The notes: generated by a model from the sequence alone, not told the origin. Positions 23,161-34,299 are shown, counted from the stretch's first letter. The stretch: DNA of 64,000 nucleotides from Maratus speciosus (GCA_963932465.1 CAWVRF010001069.1:1-64000), one strand, 5' to 3'. Translations and numbers: made by a program.

Positions 23161-23660
23161 CAAAATATCACAGCACTATTTGCAAACAACAATCTTAGAA
23201 GCATATTTATGAAACAATTGCAGTAGAAACTTACCACAAAGAGTATTGTTTGGAAATAGTGGTGTTCAAATTTTTAAGTAAAATTTCTTCCTAAGCAAAC
23301 GTTCAACCCTAGTGATAATATTAACTTTGTTATACAGTATGGGGCCCGTTATCCAGAAACCCCGTATCCAGAAAGTTCCGAAAACCAGAATGCAAAATGA
23401 AAACCAAAAAATAATTTGTTTCATTTCAAAAACGTAAAAACTAAAGATATATTTTACATCAAGCATGGCAAGGTTGACACAATTTGTAACCATCTGTGAT
23501 ATTTTTTGATGGTGTGAATGAACCTGAAGTTGAAGACTTTAAAATTTCGAAGGATAAGGAAATTATTACAGACCTGCTGGACTAAGCTAAAGCACTTTCA
23601 TGTCCAGATTCTCAATTGCAAGATTAAGAATCAGGGGGAAATTGTCTACTTGCTGATGAT

Positions 23661-23930
23661 GATACTCTTGTAAGTCATCTGATGACTGGAAGTGAGATGT
23701 GTGACACAATGACAAATGATATGTCTAATGAAAGTAATGATGATGATGATGATACTCTTGTAAGTCATCTGATGACTGGAAGTGAGATGTGTGACACAAT
23801 GACAAATGATATGTCTAATGAAAGTAATGATGATGATGATGATACTCTTGTAAGTCATCTGATGACTGGAAGTGAGATGTGTGACACAATGACAAATGAT
23901 ATGTCTAATGAAAGTAATGATGATGATCAG
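23661..23930 (+). repeat. 90 bp perfect-period tandem repeat, 3 units
   Basis: GATACTCTTGTAAGTCATCT starts at 23661, 23751 and 23841, exactly 90 bp apart, with almost no divergence. The period is a multiple of three, so the frame is kept. Confidence 0.95.
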
Positions 23931-24111
23931 CAGAATGAGGTAGATAAAAAAATTTCAAATGAACTACTGATATTTTTTAACTGAACAATTGATTTGTGGA
24001 ATGCAACAAAGAAGATACTTCTATGAACAGAAAATGTCATTATACAGGATACAGGAGCAATTAGTGCAACAGACACACTATAAGCAAGCAATCTTGATAA
24101 AAAATTTCTAA
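23661..24111 (+). pseudogene. Tigger-type transposase C-terminal remnant with triplicated acidic segment
   Basis: Three near-perfect 30-codon units (DDDTLVSHLMTGSEMCDT...) run from 23661, ending DDDQQNEVDKKISNELL. A +1 shift then leads to EQLICGMQQRRYFYEQK...IQEQLVQQTHYKQA from 23983 to a TAA at 24109. An acidic linker followed by a Gln/Lys-rich helix fits the end of Tigger transposases. The upstream segment 23520-23655 (EPEVEDFKISKD) appears to belong to the same decayed frame but contains a stop. Confidence 0.6.
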
Positions 24112-24272
24112 AAATCCAAATCAAAGGATTCTGCTCTCAAATCTTATATGTTAATGTAACTTTTTTTCTTTTTCTTTTTTTGTAATTTAGATATTTTTAT
24201 TTTGTGGAAACAAATTATTAAATTAACAAATTTGTAATTATGTATTTAGATAAATTATTCATATGTTATACA

Positions 24273-25027
24273 TGTAATGGCGAAACAATGCCATAGAGCA
24301 GATGCTGTAATAGCTCAAAGCCGAGTTCCCATGAGAAGAGTGTTAACTCTGCAAAACTCAAGGCTGAGCACCGGAATCAGGGGAGATGCTCTTCGGCGTT
24401 GGCGAGATTCTCTGCCGGCTGCACTGGGATAGGGAGTTTTATTTTATTTGATCGGATTTGAGTAAATCCGTGCTTCAATCTCCTTTACACAATGTTTAAA
24501 TATCTTATCCCTGTATATATTATATTTTATATGAATCAGCGCTACTCCCGTTGTTTCGGTGTAGATCGGGCCGACATAGGATCGCTCCCTCTGAGCTTCT
24601 AACATCGTTAGGTAGTCGCCGTGAGTGGTATCCGAGAATTAATGAAAGTTTATGTGAGTCTCTGCTTAAAGAAAGACACAGTGTTTTCGGGGACCTGATT
24701 TATTAATCCTTTATACATCCTTTTGAGAAATCAGGCCCCTTTTGGCTTGAGAGCTGTTCAGTTACTTCTTTATGGACAGGGGAACTTAGGTGGATCGCAA
24801 GGCGATCCCTGGAGAATCGAGTGACGTGGAGTTAGTGCATTCTTTTGATGGTAAAAAGCTCTGTTCTGCGACCCGTGCAGCGGTATAAATATGCTGTATT
24901 TTGCATTATTCCTGCTAGGGGCCGTTGAAGTCAAAGGAGGCGTCTTTAAACTATAATTGGTCGTTAGCTGAATGATTGATTGCCCAGGACTTGGGCGCTG
25001 GCTCATGGGGTCGCCGCAAGACTTACA
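24273..25027. other. GC-richer insert in the Tigger element, possible solo LTR
   Basis: Composition and sequence differ from the surrounding Tigger tail. It starts TGTAATGGCG and could end CTTACA (inverted TGTAA/TTACA as in LTRs). A TATA-like GTATAAATATG lies near 24890. I see no matching target duplication, so the LTR reading is weak. Open frames here are not recognisable. Confidence 0.3.
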
Positions 25028-25713
25028 AATTGCACTTATTCAGCAAAAGTATTCTTATGAGATGTGCCAAAACGATCTTTGAAAGTTATAAGATGCTATG
25101 CGGGAAAACTGACTTAACAGGAGCAACTTCATTCAATCAATTGAGACACAATTACTAAAACATTTTAAAAGTTTTAATTTTAATTTCTAAATTTAAATTT
25201 CTGTTTCTTAAAACGGGGATTTCAAATTTTAAAAGGGGCAAAAAGGGGACTTTAAATTTTAAAAAGGGGCTTAGCTTTTATCGTTTCATATATTATAATT
25301 TATATAGTCCAGAGTCTTTAAGTATTTGTATTTTAAGGATAATGAAGAAGTCTATAATTAAATGTTTATGAGTTTGAACACTGACAGTTCCTTTTTTCGT
25401 CTTCTGACTGAATTTACTTCCACATACATCCCATACCGTTATTTTGTAGAATTCTTAATACTTATAGTAAAGTGTCCCGAATCACTGAAAAACCCCTTAT
25501 CCAGAATATCTCAGGTCCCAAGCATTCTGGATAACAGATTCTATACTTTATTGCTTTTCTATGATACTTCTGTTATAGTTATCTTACTAATTTAATTGTC
25601 TTTTTTAATTGTCTTTTTTGTTATATATGAATGTTATTGCATCCCGCCTAACGTCTCAGACTTACGCTTGCGGCCAGCGAGAATAAAAGGTTGAGTGTGG
25701 CTGTTTTAGACCA

Positions 25714-25803
25714 CAGGTTCCCAAACTTTTCTGGACCACTTCCCCGTTTACAAGGAAAAAAAATTCCATCGCCCCCTCTTCCATAATAGTTAATTATACC
25801 AAA
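25714..25803 (+). mobile_element. hAT-like left end, interrupted at 25804
   Basis: CAGGTTCCCAAACTTTTCTG followed by GACCACTTCCCCGTTTAC is typical of hAT termini of the CAGtGGTTCCCAAAC type. The TA-target element at 25806 breaks it; no right end was recognised. Confidence 0.4.
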
Positions 25804-26056
25804 TACAGTGAAACCCCGATTAACGTTATTCAAGTGGCCACAAAGAAATGACGTTATATGCGGGAAAACGTAAAATCGGGGTAAAACCCTGAGTATAAAA
25901 TAAAGATTAATTTAGATGACATACTTTTATTTCTTAATTTACATAGACAAATGATTATGTTTAGACATCAGTTTTTTAAAATTATGCTTTAAAGAAATCG
26001 GTTATTTTACTCTGCATCAGCTTTTTAGTAGTTACATCACAAATCGCAGTCTCAAC

Positions 26057-27616
26057 CAGGGGCGTCCGCGATGGGGGGGGGGGGGGGGGGTGCCTCCCCC
26101 TTCAATATATGTGAACTTGGGAAATTTGAGCTTAGAGTTGGGAAATTATAGATTTTTGAAACACTGTTTCTTTTATTTTAAATAAAAAGTAAAAAAAAAA
26201 AAAAGAATTTTTTATTGTTTTGCCGACTACCTTTCTGAGTTCTGTAATAGTAAAATAGTTACATTTTCAAAAGAAATACAATAAGCAGCCAGACTCAATT
26301 TCTCATTGTGTTTCTCTGTGCTACGAAAGTATCATACATCTACCAGACCTGAATTTCTCTACTGTTGTCCATCAACAGCGTCTCTAATACATTTCCCCCA
26401 AAACTTTGTTCCTTTCTCAAAAATCTAAAAATAGGAGGCTATTTTCATATGAAGTATGATTATGACTGACACAATTGAAGCAAAAAAACTTTCATTAAAT
26501 GAATCCCCAATAATTATCTATATATATATTTCTCTTACGTAGCGCTAAAAAGGGGCTGTATTTGTAGCTCGGTATTTGGCAACAGCCAAAGTGGTAGTTA
26601 CGGTCGCATGTCCCAAAACACTCAGCAAATCAAAATCCAGACAGTATCTCTCTTTTAACGCAAACCGTTTGAGCAATACATGAATGACAATTGCTATTGG
26701 TCCGTTTTACGGTGACGTAGCTTTTTGATCCAAGGTTGTATTTAGACACAGGCGAAAACGTTTTGTTTACATTTCGATAGCGTGATACGTAGCATGTTTT
26801 AAATAGTTTTAAATAAAAAAGTTATAGTTTTAAATTAATTTAAGCCGTGGTTTTCAATACTATAGGCAAAATGAAAGGAGAAGGACCCCATCTGACACTA
26901 ACATGCCATTTAAATTTAAACGGCGTCAATTTTCTGTTCGCTTAGCTTTCTCAATGATGATCAACAAGTCATAGCGCTAAACTTTTGATAAATGCATTTT
27001 TATTTATATTTTCAACAAAATTTTCAATTACTTTTTTATGAATTAAAATATTTTTAAATTTCATGTTGCTTGCTCGGATCGCATAGCGACCCAACTAAAA
27101 ATATTTTTCATTTTGTTTTCACTAAGGTTTTTAATTAATTATGTTTCCAAGGTACGTTTTTATTTACATTTTCAACAGTTTTCAATTACTTTTTTATACA
27201 TTAAAAATATTTGTAAATTTAATACGTTGTAATGATTTATGATAGCACTCATTCTGGCTAGAGTTGACATAAATAGTGGCGAGCGAGCGAAGCGAACTGG
27301 GATCGCGTAGCGATCCCAATATGAATTGCGTAGCAATTCATGGGGGTTGGTGAGCGTTAGCGAGCAGGGGGCTGAGCCCCCTAGTAATTCTTATGTTTTT
27401 AGTTTCAGCATTTTTCTTTGGAAATATTTTTTTTTTCTTGCGTACAAGTATCATTATCATTAAACACACATTGAACATATCATTTTAGTTGGAAAATAAA
27501 GCAATTTGTTTCACGTTGGGAAATTTTTTAACTATAAGTTGGGAAATTTTTTAACTATAAGTTGGGAAAATTTTGAACTCTCCCCCCACGAAAAAAATTT
27601 TGTAGCTACGCCCCTG
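26057..27616. mobile_element. hAT-like MITE, ~0.69 kb plus nested Helitron
   Basis: Termini CAGGGGCGTCCGCGATGG with an 18-base G run (26073-26090) and TGTAGCTACGCCCCTG. Flanks GTCTCAAC and GTCATCAAC match except for one inserted base, an imperfect 8 bp duplication. GTTGGGAAATTTTT units repeat three times near the right end. No transposase. Confidence 0.7.
26517..27384 (+). mobile_element. Complete non-autonomous Helitron, 868 bp, nested
   Basis: 5' end TCTATATATATATTTCTCTT after A; 3' end has hairpin GGGGGCTGAGCCCCC running directly into the terminal CTAG (27381-27384), followed by T. No target duplication, as expected. Short palindromes precede the end (GGGATCGCGTAGCGATCCC, ATGAATTGCGTAGCAATTCAT), a pattern frequent in animal Helitron 3' regions. 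No Rep/helicase coding. Confidence 0.85.
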
Positions 27617-28256
27617 GTCATCAACATATATAAGTTTTTGCAAACTTTTCTCTTAGCATTCCCTATTTGAAAGGAACGATTTACTTTCTCGTACTGCAAT
27701 TTTTATTTTAAGTCACTTGTGAAGAACAAACTTTACTATTATTATTTTTTCAAACTCATCAAAGTGAAAGAAAAATTAATTAAAATTCTGAATAGGTTTA
27801 ATCAATTTATAAAAAACAAAATTTATAAAAAATTATCAAATTTCCCAAATTATTTTACTACAGAACCGTTTTTCCCCCCTCCATGTCATAAGTTGGCGAT
27901 ACATTAGAAAACTTTTGTTGGTTGCTCGTGAGCCGAGCTTTCCTGCTGCTAAGCTCTAGTAAACAAAATCCAATCAGATAAAAAGGGGTGCGAATGGAAG
28001 AGGGGTAGGGAGGCTGAATCTTGCACCTGGTTATTTTTGCTTTGTTTTCTCAACAGAACTTCTATTTTAGGAAACTTTTCATGGAGCGTTTTTCGGCTGA
28101 AAAAACATTAAAGGCGGGAAATATTTGTAAGTGATAACGTTAAATCCGGGGATTTCTTAACATTACGAGTATAGGGAATTAATTGGGACTCATGAATAAT
28201 GACGCTATATGCGGGACAACGTTAAATACGAGTTACGTTAAATCGGGGTTTCACTG

Positions 28257-28640
28257 TATATATTTTAGATTTTGAACAAGCATTACCTTAGTGAATTTTA
28301 ATAAGTAAGCAAAACAATGGTAAATATAAATTTTTAAGGAAAAGGGCTGATTTTAAATGAATTTTTGAACTATAAGATGAGGATTTGAACTTAAAAGGGA
28401 AATTTAAACATATATTTTAGTTTTTTGAACATCCATTACCCTAATGAATTTTATTAATTAAGCAAAACAATGGAAAATATCAATTTTTAAGGATAAGGAC
28501 AGATTTCTTTAGATTTTTTCAACTGTAAGATGAGGATATCAGCTCAAAATGGAAATTTAAACATATATTTTAGTTTCTGAAAAACCATTACCTTAATGAA
28601 TTTTAATAACTGAACAAATAACAAAGAAAAATATCGATTT
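28257..28640 (+). repeat. ~152 bp tandem repeat, 2.5 units
   Basis: TATATTTTAG(A/T)TTTTGAA starts near 28259, 28411 and 28563. Conserved following blocks are ATTACC(T/C)TAATGAATTTTA, AAGCAAAACAATGG and TAAGATGAGGAT. Confidence 0.75.
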
Positions 28641-29565
28641 TTTTCGAGAAAAAAACATGAATTTAAACGAATTTGATTAACTTTTACACTAGTTTGAGAT
28701 TTTATCATACTTTTAGACACTAGTTATGAAGGATTTTAAACCTTGGACGACCTACACCCCCAAAAATATTCGTAACTAAACAAAATAAATAAATTTTTAG
28801 TCTAATCAATAACTGGAAATTTCACATCTAAAATTTTTTCATGAATGTGCATGTGAAAATACGCCTTTAAAAACTTTTTCCTTAATTTTATCACATGCGA
28901 CTGGATTTTTCCACATTCGAACTTAGTTTTTTATACACAAAGCATTATTTAATCAAATTCAATACTTTCTGTTCCAGTTAAATTCAGTTATTTTTCTGTT
29001 TTTAAACCTATACCACAATACTATGTACATCAAACTTGATTGTTTCCCTTTATATTTTAACATTACACAATTGAGATACTGATTTGGGATGGCAGTAGAG
29101 TTGAAGTCAATTGATTCTACTCGATTTTCACCTTGTATTAATTGCTCCTACGTGATATTTCTTATTGCTACAATCATTTGACATATTAAAACAAGTCTGA
29201 GTTTTTCTTCTCATATTATTAATCAAATTATTATATGTTTCACCTTGCACTTCGGAGATTTCTGAATTATCATCCATCAAGTTTTTAAAAATATAAATAC
29301 TATCTTTATAATTTTTAATGATGCATAGTATACATGAATACAATCTTTTACTTTCACACCTATCGCTTATCATTCTAATTATCAGATATGTATTTCTCAG
29401 AAATATTACCATCATATGAATCAGTAAATAAAATTTAATATATATGAAATATTAAATAACCTCATACACTAATAGTGTCAATCAAAATACTATTAATCAA
29501 TTAAAATAATTAACTATTACATAAAATTCCATCTATTACATCTAAAACTTCAACAGATGAATGAA
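28641..29565. other. Gene-free AT-rich stretch
   Basis: No supported gene. The minus-strand open frame 29128-29415 (95 codons) has ordinary composition but no motif I recognise. Confidence 0.4.
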
Positions 29566-29980
29566 AAAATATGCAAGTTAGCAAAATAATTTCAAAGTTT
29601 TCTATAAATATGTTCAAAAATTTATATATATATTTTTTTAATCACAAACTAACAAAAAAATACAAAAAGCTAAAAAACTTTCAAAAAGATTTTAAAAATT
29701 ATAAAAAGTTTTAAAAATTCACAAAAAAGTTTATAAAATTTACAACATAAAAATTTACAACGTAATTAATTTTTTTTTTACAAAAGTTTAAAAAAAATTA
29801 CGAAAGTAAAAAGTATATATCTGTAAGTAAAAAAAAATTACAAACGTACAAAAGTAAAAAAAATTACAAATTTACAAAAGTAAAAAATTAAAACAAAAAT
29901 TACAAAAGTAAAAAAAAATTACAAATTATTGAAAAATTTAACATTTTCTAAAAAAAGTTTTAAAAAAAATTACAAGTTTA
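29566..29980. repeat. AT-rich degenerate array, left copy
   Basis: Starts TGCAAGTTAGCAAAATAATT, then many short TTACAAAAGTTTAAAAAAA-like units. The same lead-in and array recur at 31271-31625 in the same orientation, so the ~1.3 kb between is bracketed by direct repeats. Confidence 0.65.
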
Positions 29981-30059
29981 ACTGTTACCTTAAACGCCGT
30001 TACCACTATCTCTTCTCAGAATATAAGAATCTATTGTTTACTCTAGCAAAGCAACATTT

Positions 30060-30590
30060 ATTATACTACTGAATTTGTACGCATGCGTGAGTTGTCACGT
30101 GGCCAGAACGTTTGATAATAATATAAATTTTCGAAAAATAGTGTAGCACTTCTCATTTCCACTGTTAGACTTCCGAGGGAAGGTGACTGTAAGTGCATAA
30201 CTCTGATAAATTTCCGGATTTAAATTCAAGTGAGAAATCGATGTTCTTCATTAGTGAATAAAGTAAGCTTTAGTATATCATTAAAATTTATATGTATTAA
30301 TAAAAATAAACAAAAAATAAATGATTATATTTATATATTAAACCTTTCCTACGTATATAAATATATTTCTTTTATTGTGCAGATGTTGCAGCAATGCGAA
30401 TCAAAACAACAGCAAACCTCTTAATCAGAAATGATCGTCCGTCTTTATCTGGATGATTCATCCTCAGCACATGTAGAATTACAGAATAATAAATATGTGA
30501 GTACTTATATGTAAAATATTAGAATTTCATATATGAAACGTAATTAGAGTAAATTTAAAATAAAATATTTTAGCGTCTATTCTTTAACAT

Positions 30591-30639
<49 letters not shown>

Positions 30640-30917
30640 TATATTCGCTGAAGAGAATTCTAATTGTTTACATTAATTTTTCTTACAGTTTCCTACAATT
30701 CCTACTATTCCTAATTTTTCCTACTATTTGCAACAAATACTTTTTTAAGTACATGGAATTTGAAAGCGCATGCGCAGATCCAAACACAGATGAAAAACCC
30801 TATATTTGCGAAGATTGTCAAAAGCCGTTTTCAAGAAAACACGAATCAAAATGCATACGATGTCATATAGTGTATTACCAGTTGTATGTACGGTCTGTAA
30901 AGCTATTGAAAACATAA
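30060..30917 (+). other. Possible small spliced transcription unit
   Basis: Splice-like signals line up: donor GTAAGT at 30189, acceptor TTTTATTGTGCAG ending 30382, donor GTGAGT at 30497, acceptor TTTTTCTTACAG ending 30688. This gives exons of about 114 nt (30383-30496) and a terminal exon from 30689. An ORF MIVRLYLDDSSSAHVELQNN... (30431) would splice in phase to FPTIPTIPNFSYYLQQILF and stop at 30748 (41 codons). A CACGTG E-box lies near 30097. Intron 2 holds a 43-T run. No homology recognised; splice signals alone are weak evidence. Confidence 0.25.
30753..30917 (+). pseudogene. Degenerate C2H2 zinc-finger ORF, 54 codons
   Basis: From ATG 30753 the frame reads MEFESACADPN, then TDEKPYICEDCQKPFSRKH, ending at TAA 30915. 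TDEKPY matches the TGEKPY inter-finger linker, and Y-x-C-x2-C-x3-F is the first half of a C2H2 finger. The second half is damaged: C and H residues follow (KCIRCH), but the H-x3-H spacing is lost. The frame is also open upstream to the acceptor at 30688. Likely a fragment or pseudogene of a zinc-finger protein. Confidence 0.5.
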
Positions 30918-31270
30918 CCAATCGTTTGAAGAATTTATCAATCAAGGATAAGATTTAGACTATTTATCCAACCTAATTACATAAGAGTTCAGAGTTTCCA
31001 CAATATCTCCAAAAGTAAAATTTGGAAAACATACATACTGCTGCAAATACATTTTTGCTACTCGTGATAACTAACATGACTGTAGGCATTTTTCACAATG
31101 TATTGTTTAAGCGGCTATAACAAATATTTTTTATTATCTGCATATATCTGCGCGTTTATTTTTTTCTAAAACCTGTTTCATTATTGGGATATATCTCCTA
31201 ACTTTTTAAACGAAACAACGTTTTCACAAGTTAAAGAAAGTCACAAGAACGCACAAAAAAATAACATATT

Positions 31271-31625
31271 AATAGAAAAATAGGCAAGTTAGCAAAATAA
31301 TTTCAAAGTTTTCTTGAAACATTTACAAAAAGTTTAAAAAATTCACAAACTCACAAAAAAATTGCAAAAAGTTAAAAAAAATTGCAACATAAAACAATTC
31401 CAAAAGTTTAAAAAAAAATTGCAACGTAAAAAATTAAAAAATAATGTTTTTTATAAAAGTAAAAAAAATACAAAAAAAAGTTAAAAAATTTACAAAAAAG
31501 TTAAAAAAATTACAAAAAAGTTTTAAAAAATACAAAAGTTTTAAAAAAAATTACAAAAAAGTTTTAAAAAATACAAAAAGTTTAAAAAAAATTACAAAAA
31601 AGTTATAAAAAAGTTTTTAAAAAAT
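31271..31625. repeat. AT-rich degenerate array, right copy
   Basis: Lead-in GGCAAGTTAGCAAAATAATT followed by (TTACAAAAAAGTTTTAAAAAA)-like units. Direct repeat of 29566-29980. Confidence 0.65.
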
Positions 31626-31654
31626 TGTGTATAATGGTTAGCCAAGCTTTATAC

Positions 31655-32160
31655 CACGATTGCAGCGGCTTCGAGCGTAACACGTTCACGCCGGCGCGGT
31701 GGGTCACACTCGACTGTCTCAGAGCTGGCAAGTCTCCGACCTTTTGGATACCAGTATTTTAATACAGAAAATGTTGTTTTATTTAATTAGAACAATTGGG
31801 CGATTTAAAGGAACAACATTTTCTCTAAAATAACAATGGTGTGCAAAAAGACCGAGACTTGACAACTCTGAGACAGTCGAGCGTAACCCACCGCGCCGGC
31901 GTGAACGTGTTAATGTTCGTCTTAGAGGAGGGCGGGAGGACCGACCGCCGCGGAATTCGCAGATAGCGGCGTTCCGCGTGTCCGCCCTTCGAAAAAAATG
32001 AAAATTGAAACCGGGCAAATTTAAATAAGAAATCATTAACTCAAAGATATCAATAAGCAAGAAGGGTTAGGTTCGAGGCACTGATGCCATCGGACGACCG
32101 AAGCAGCTTCGAGTTTAACGCTCGTCTCGGGCGGGTGGCCCCAAAGCAGGATACAAAGTA
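31655..32160 (+). repeat. Satellite-like monomer, locus 1, with MITE insertion
   Basis: Blocks GCAGCGGCTTCGAG, CCGCCGCGGAATTCGCAG, GGCGTTCCGCGTGTCC, ACCGGGCAAATTTAAA, AATAAGCAAGAAGGGTT and GCAGCTTCGAGTTTAACGCTC recur around the 125 bp array (34300-37015) and at 44192-44395. The block GGCTTCGAG appears at both ends, so about one monomer plus overlap is present. Confidence 0.65.
31681..31909. mobile_element. piggyBac-type MITE, 229 bp
   Basis: Near-perfect inverted halves beginning CACGTTCACGCCGGCGCGGT and ending in its mirror, with arms of ~100 bp. TTAA follows at 31910; the left flank reads GTAA, one base off TTAA. It splits the satellite-like monomer between CTTCGAGCG and TTAATGTTCGTC. Confidence 0.75.
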
Positions 32161-33922
32161 AGCGTTCAGTCTTAAAGGGGAGAGATAGTCGCAAGATTAA
32201 AAGCGAGGTCACGTCAATCAAGGTCACACGCCACGTATCGGACGGGGTTGAACTACAGCAAGATGCCTAACTGTTTTTACTTTGTGGGTTATCTATTCAT
32301 AGTTATAACTATGAAATAACTGCGCAAGCGCTAACGTCGAGTTTTCATTTGCTTATATGGCCAATGACGATTGTTCACTTGCGATTTTATACGTTTTGTT
32401 AAATATGTAGAAAAATACATGAGGAATTATCCTGAAACTCCAGGTATGTAAACAAAATAGTATAGGTCATATATTTCCGCGAAGATTTTTTTCCCGAAAC
32501 TCCATGGGGACTGTCAACAAATTGAAAAAGAACGAATATCTTTTGGATAACCCTGTAAAAACTAATGTAACAAAAGCGTTCAAACTGTAGAATGTGATTA
32601 AGAGGTTTATTGTAATAAACTGTTCATTTTTATGAGGATAGCATGTATACTAGTAGTGATATTAAGGTTTTTATAAAAAAAAGTCCCAAATTTTGCCATG
32701 TTTTTTTGCTTATAATTTGCAGAGATCTTAATATAAAAAAATGATCCTTTCAGAAACTATGACAAACAACATTGTACATAATACCCTGCAATCAGAATTA
32801 AAAAATAATAAAAATTGGATGAAAAGTGAGAAGGTTTACTAAAAAATGCTTCACTGCGCATGCGCGAATGCAATCAAAATATAATGTGCATAATGTATCA
32901 ACTAAGGGTATAGAGCAACTTTTGTGAAAGTCTCAAAATCATAGCTTGAAAATCCTGAAAATTATCGTCGATAGAATAAGCTCGAAATCCGTTGTTCCCA
33001 AAAAGAAGCAAAAAGATGAGGGGTTGTAATTCAAATATAGTACTACGTGCAATATTGTGTACGCTATCTTGGCACTAATAAACAATCAATAATTTATATG
33101 TTGTACATTCTATTAATTTTTATTCTTGATTATTTAACTTATTTATAATAGTTAATTATTTAAGTAAAGCAGTTTTTTTTAGAACTAAAGTTTTTTTGTA
33201 AAAATGAGAGAACGTTGGCCATTTAATAGCTGTAGTTTTCGAAATTGTAAGAACTGTCTTTCTGATAGAATTCATCGCTCTCGTTTTTCAAAGAGTAAAA
33301 CAAGTTAGTTACGTGTTTATATTTTATTTCATGAAAAATGTTAAATATTATTTAATATATGCTATCAAATTTCGCTGATTTAAATACACTCGATTTTATT
33401 TTTTTTTTTTTTTTTAATGTAATGAACAATGACGCATAAAAATTAGTTAACATATGTAGAGATAGAATTTTGTAGCCCCATTTTTTTACTCAATTCCTGA
33501 TGTGCTAAAATTATAAAAAAGATATACACGGGTGTATTCTCGTTGAGAATTCAACGTTTATGAAGGTTTAAAATATGCATAGAACTTAATTATAAATTAA
33601 TTAATCAATTTTAAGTCTTTTTTTTTTTCGTTTATCGAGCGCAGACGATATATTTCCTAATATTCTTTTGATCGCATTGCACTCATCTTATTTAAAATAC
33701 AAATATTTCATTCATTTAATTTAAAACTCATTTCATTTTATATTCGGATAGACTTTAATTTAAAATGCATGCATTAAATGTTATACTATTAAAAAAGCAA
33801 GTACTGTTCATTTGTTTAAATATTTATATATGACAGCTTCAATGATTTTCTGAAATCAACAGATTAGATTTTTTTTAACAGATAAAGCCGTTTAATGAAT
33901 GTCTGTTAAAATTTCAATCACG
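32161..33922. other. Gene-free AT-rich stretch
   Basis: Apart from the small ORF at 33204 no gene, repeat end or RNA is supported. Confidence 0.4.
33204..33308 (+). CDS. 34-codon ORF with Cys pattern vaguely like a THAP start
   Basis: Frame MRERWPFNSCSFRNCKNCL... to TAG at 33306. The C-x4-C-x2-C spacing with a following basic/aromatic stretch (RSRFSKSK) recalls the beginning of a THAP zinc finger, whose first exon ends near this length. The His and second Cys of the domain are not visible downstream and the donor-like GTTAGT at 33304 is poor. Chance is a fair alternative. Confidence 0.2.
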   Translation: MRERWPFNSCSFRNCKNCLSDRIHRSRFSKSKTS

Positions 33923-34218
33923 AATTTTAAATCTTTACTTACTCACGGAAGATGAATCTTGTTTAGCAGATTTATTGCATAATATTTTTGTTACAGTTTG
34001 TTTTGGTAAAAATATGTGTATTTAAAAAAATAGTCGCAATGTCATTTTAGTTTCGAGACAAAAGGCAATAATGTTACCGTAGCAATAATGCTTTTCTCCA
34101 GAAAATAAAATGATATCGTGACTATTTTTTTAAAATAATTTTATCAGTAAAAAAATATTTTGCAATAAATCTAGTAAAAAAAATTCATCTTCCGTGAGTG
34201 AGTAAAAATTTAGAAAAT
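33923..34218. mobile_element. Palindromic MITE, ~296 bp
   Basis: Left arm ACTTACTCACGGAAGATGAA (33937) is mirrored by TTCATCTTCCGTGAGTGAGT (34184-34203). Arms of ~125 bp extend through GATTTATTGCATAATATTTT and AAAAAAATAGTCGCAATGTC around a centre near 34075. No coding and no clear duplication. Confidence 0.7.
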
Positions 34219-34299
34219 ATGCGCTGATGGTAGATATTCTGTCATATATGACGTCACATTAAAAGCCCGCGTATTTGCGTTGTCCACAAGATGGCGCAG

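Larger units (their letters stand above)
23335..25548 (+). mobile_element. Tigger-type element, 2.2 kb, decayed
   Basis: TA-flanked (23333-23334, 25549-25550). Left end CAGTATGGGGCCCGTTATCC, right end mirror GGATAACAGATTCTATACTT; CCAGAA motifs repeat at both ends. The body holds a degenerate transposase C-terminus with an internal triplication, and a GC-richer insert at about 24273-25027. Catalytic domain not visible. Confidence 0.75.
25806..28256. mobile_element. TA-target (Tigger/mariner-like) element, ~0.9 kb plus nested insertions
   Basis: TA flanks at 25804-25805 and 28257-28258. Left end CAGTGAAACCCCGATTAACG, right end mirror GTTAAATCGGGGTTTCACTG. Internal echoes (GACGTTATATGCGGGAAAACG at 25849 and GACGCTATATGCGGGACAACG at 28201) extend the inverted symmetry. 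Non-coding. Interrupted by a hAT-like element at 26057. Confidence 0.85.

Noticed and set aside
30230..30424. 64-codon frame as a CDS
   Set aside because: It runs across the predicted intron/exon border at 30382/30383 and has no similarity that I recognise; the splice-based reading is preferred, also weakly.
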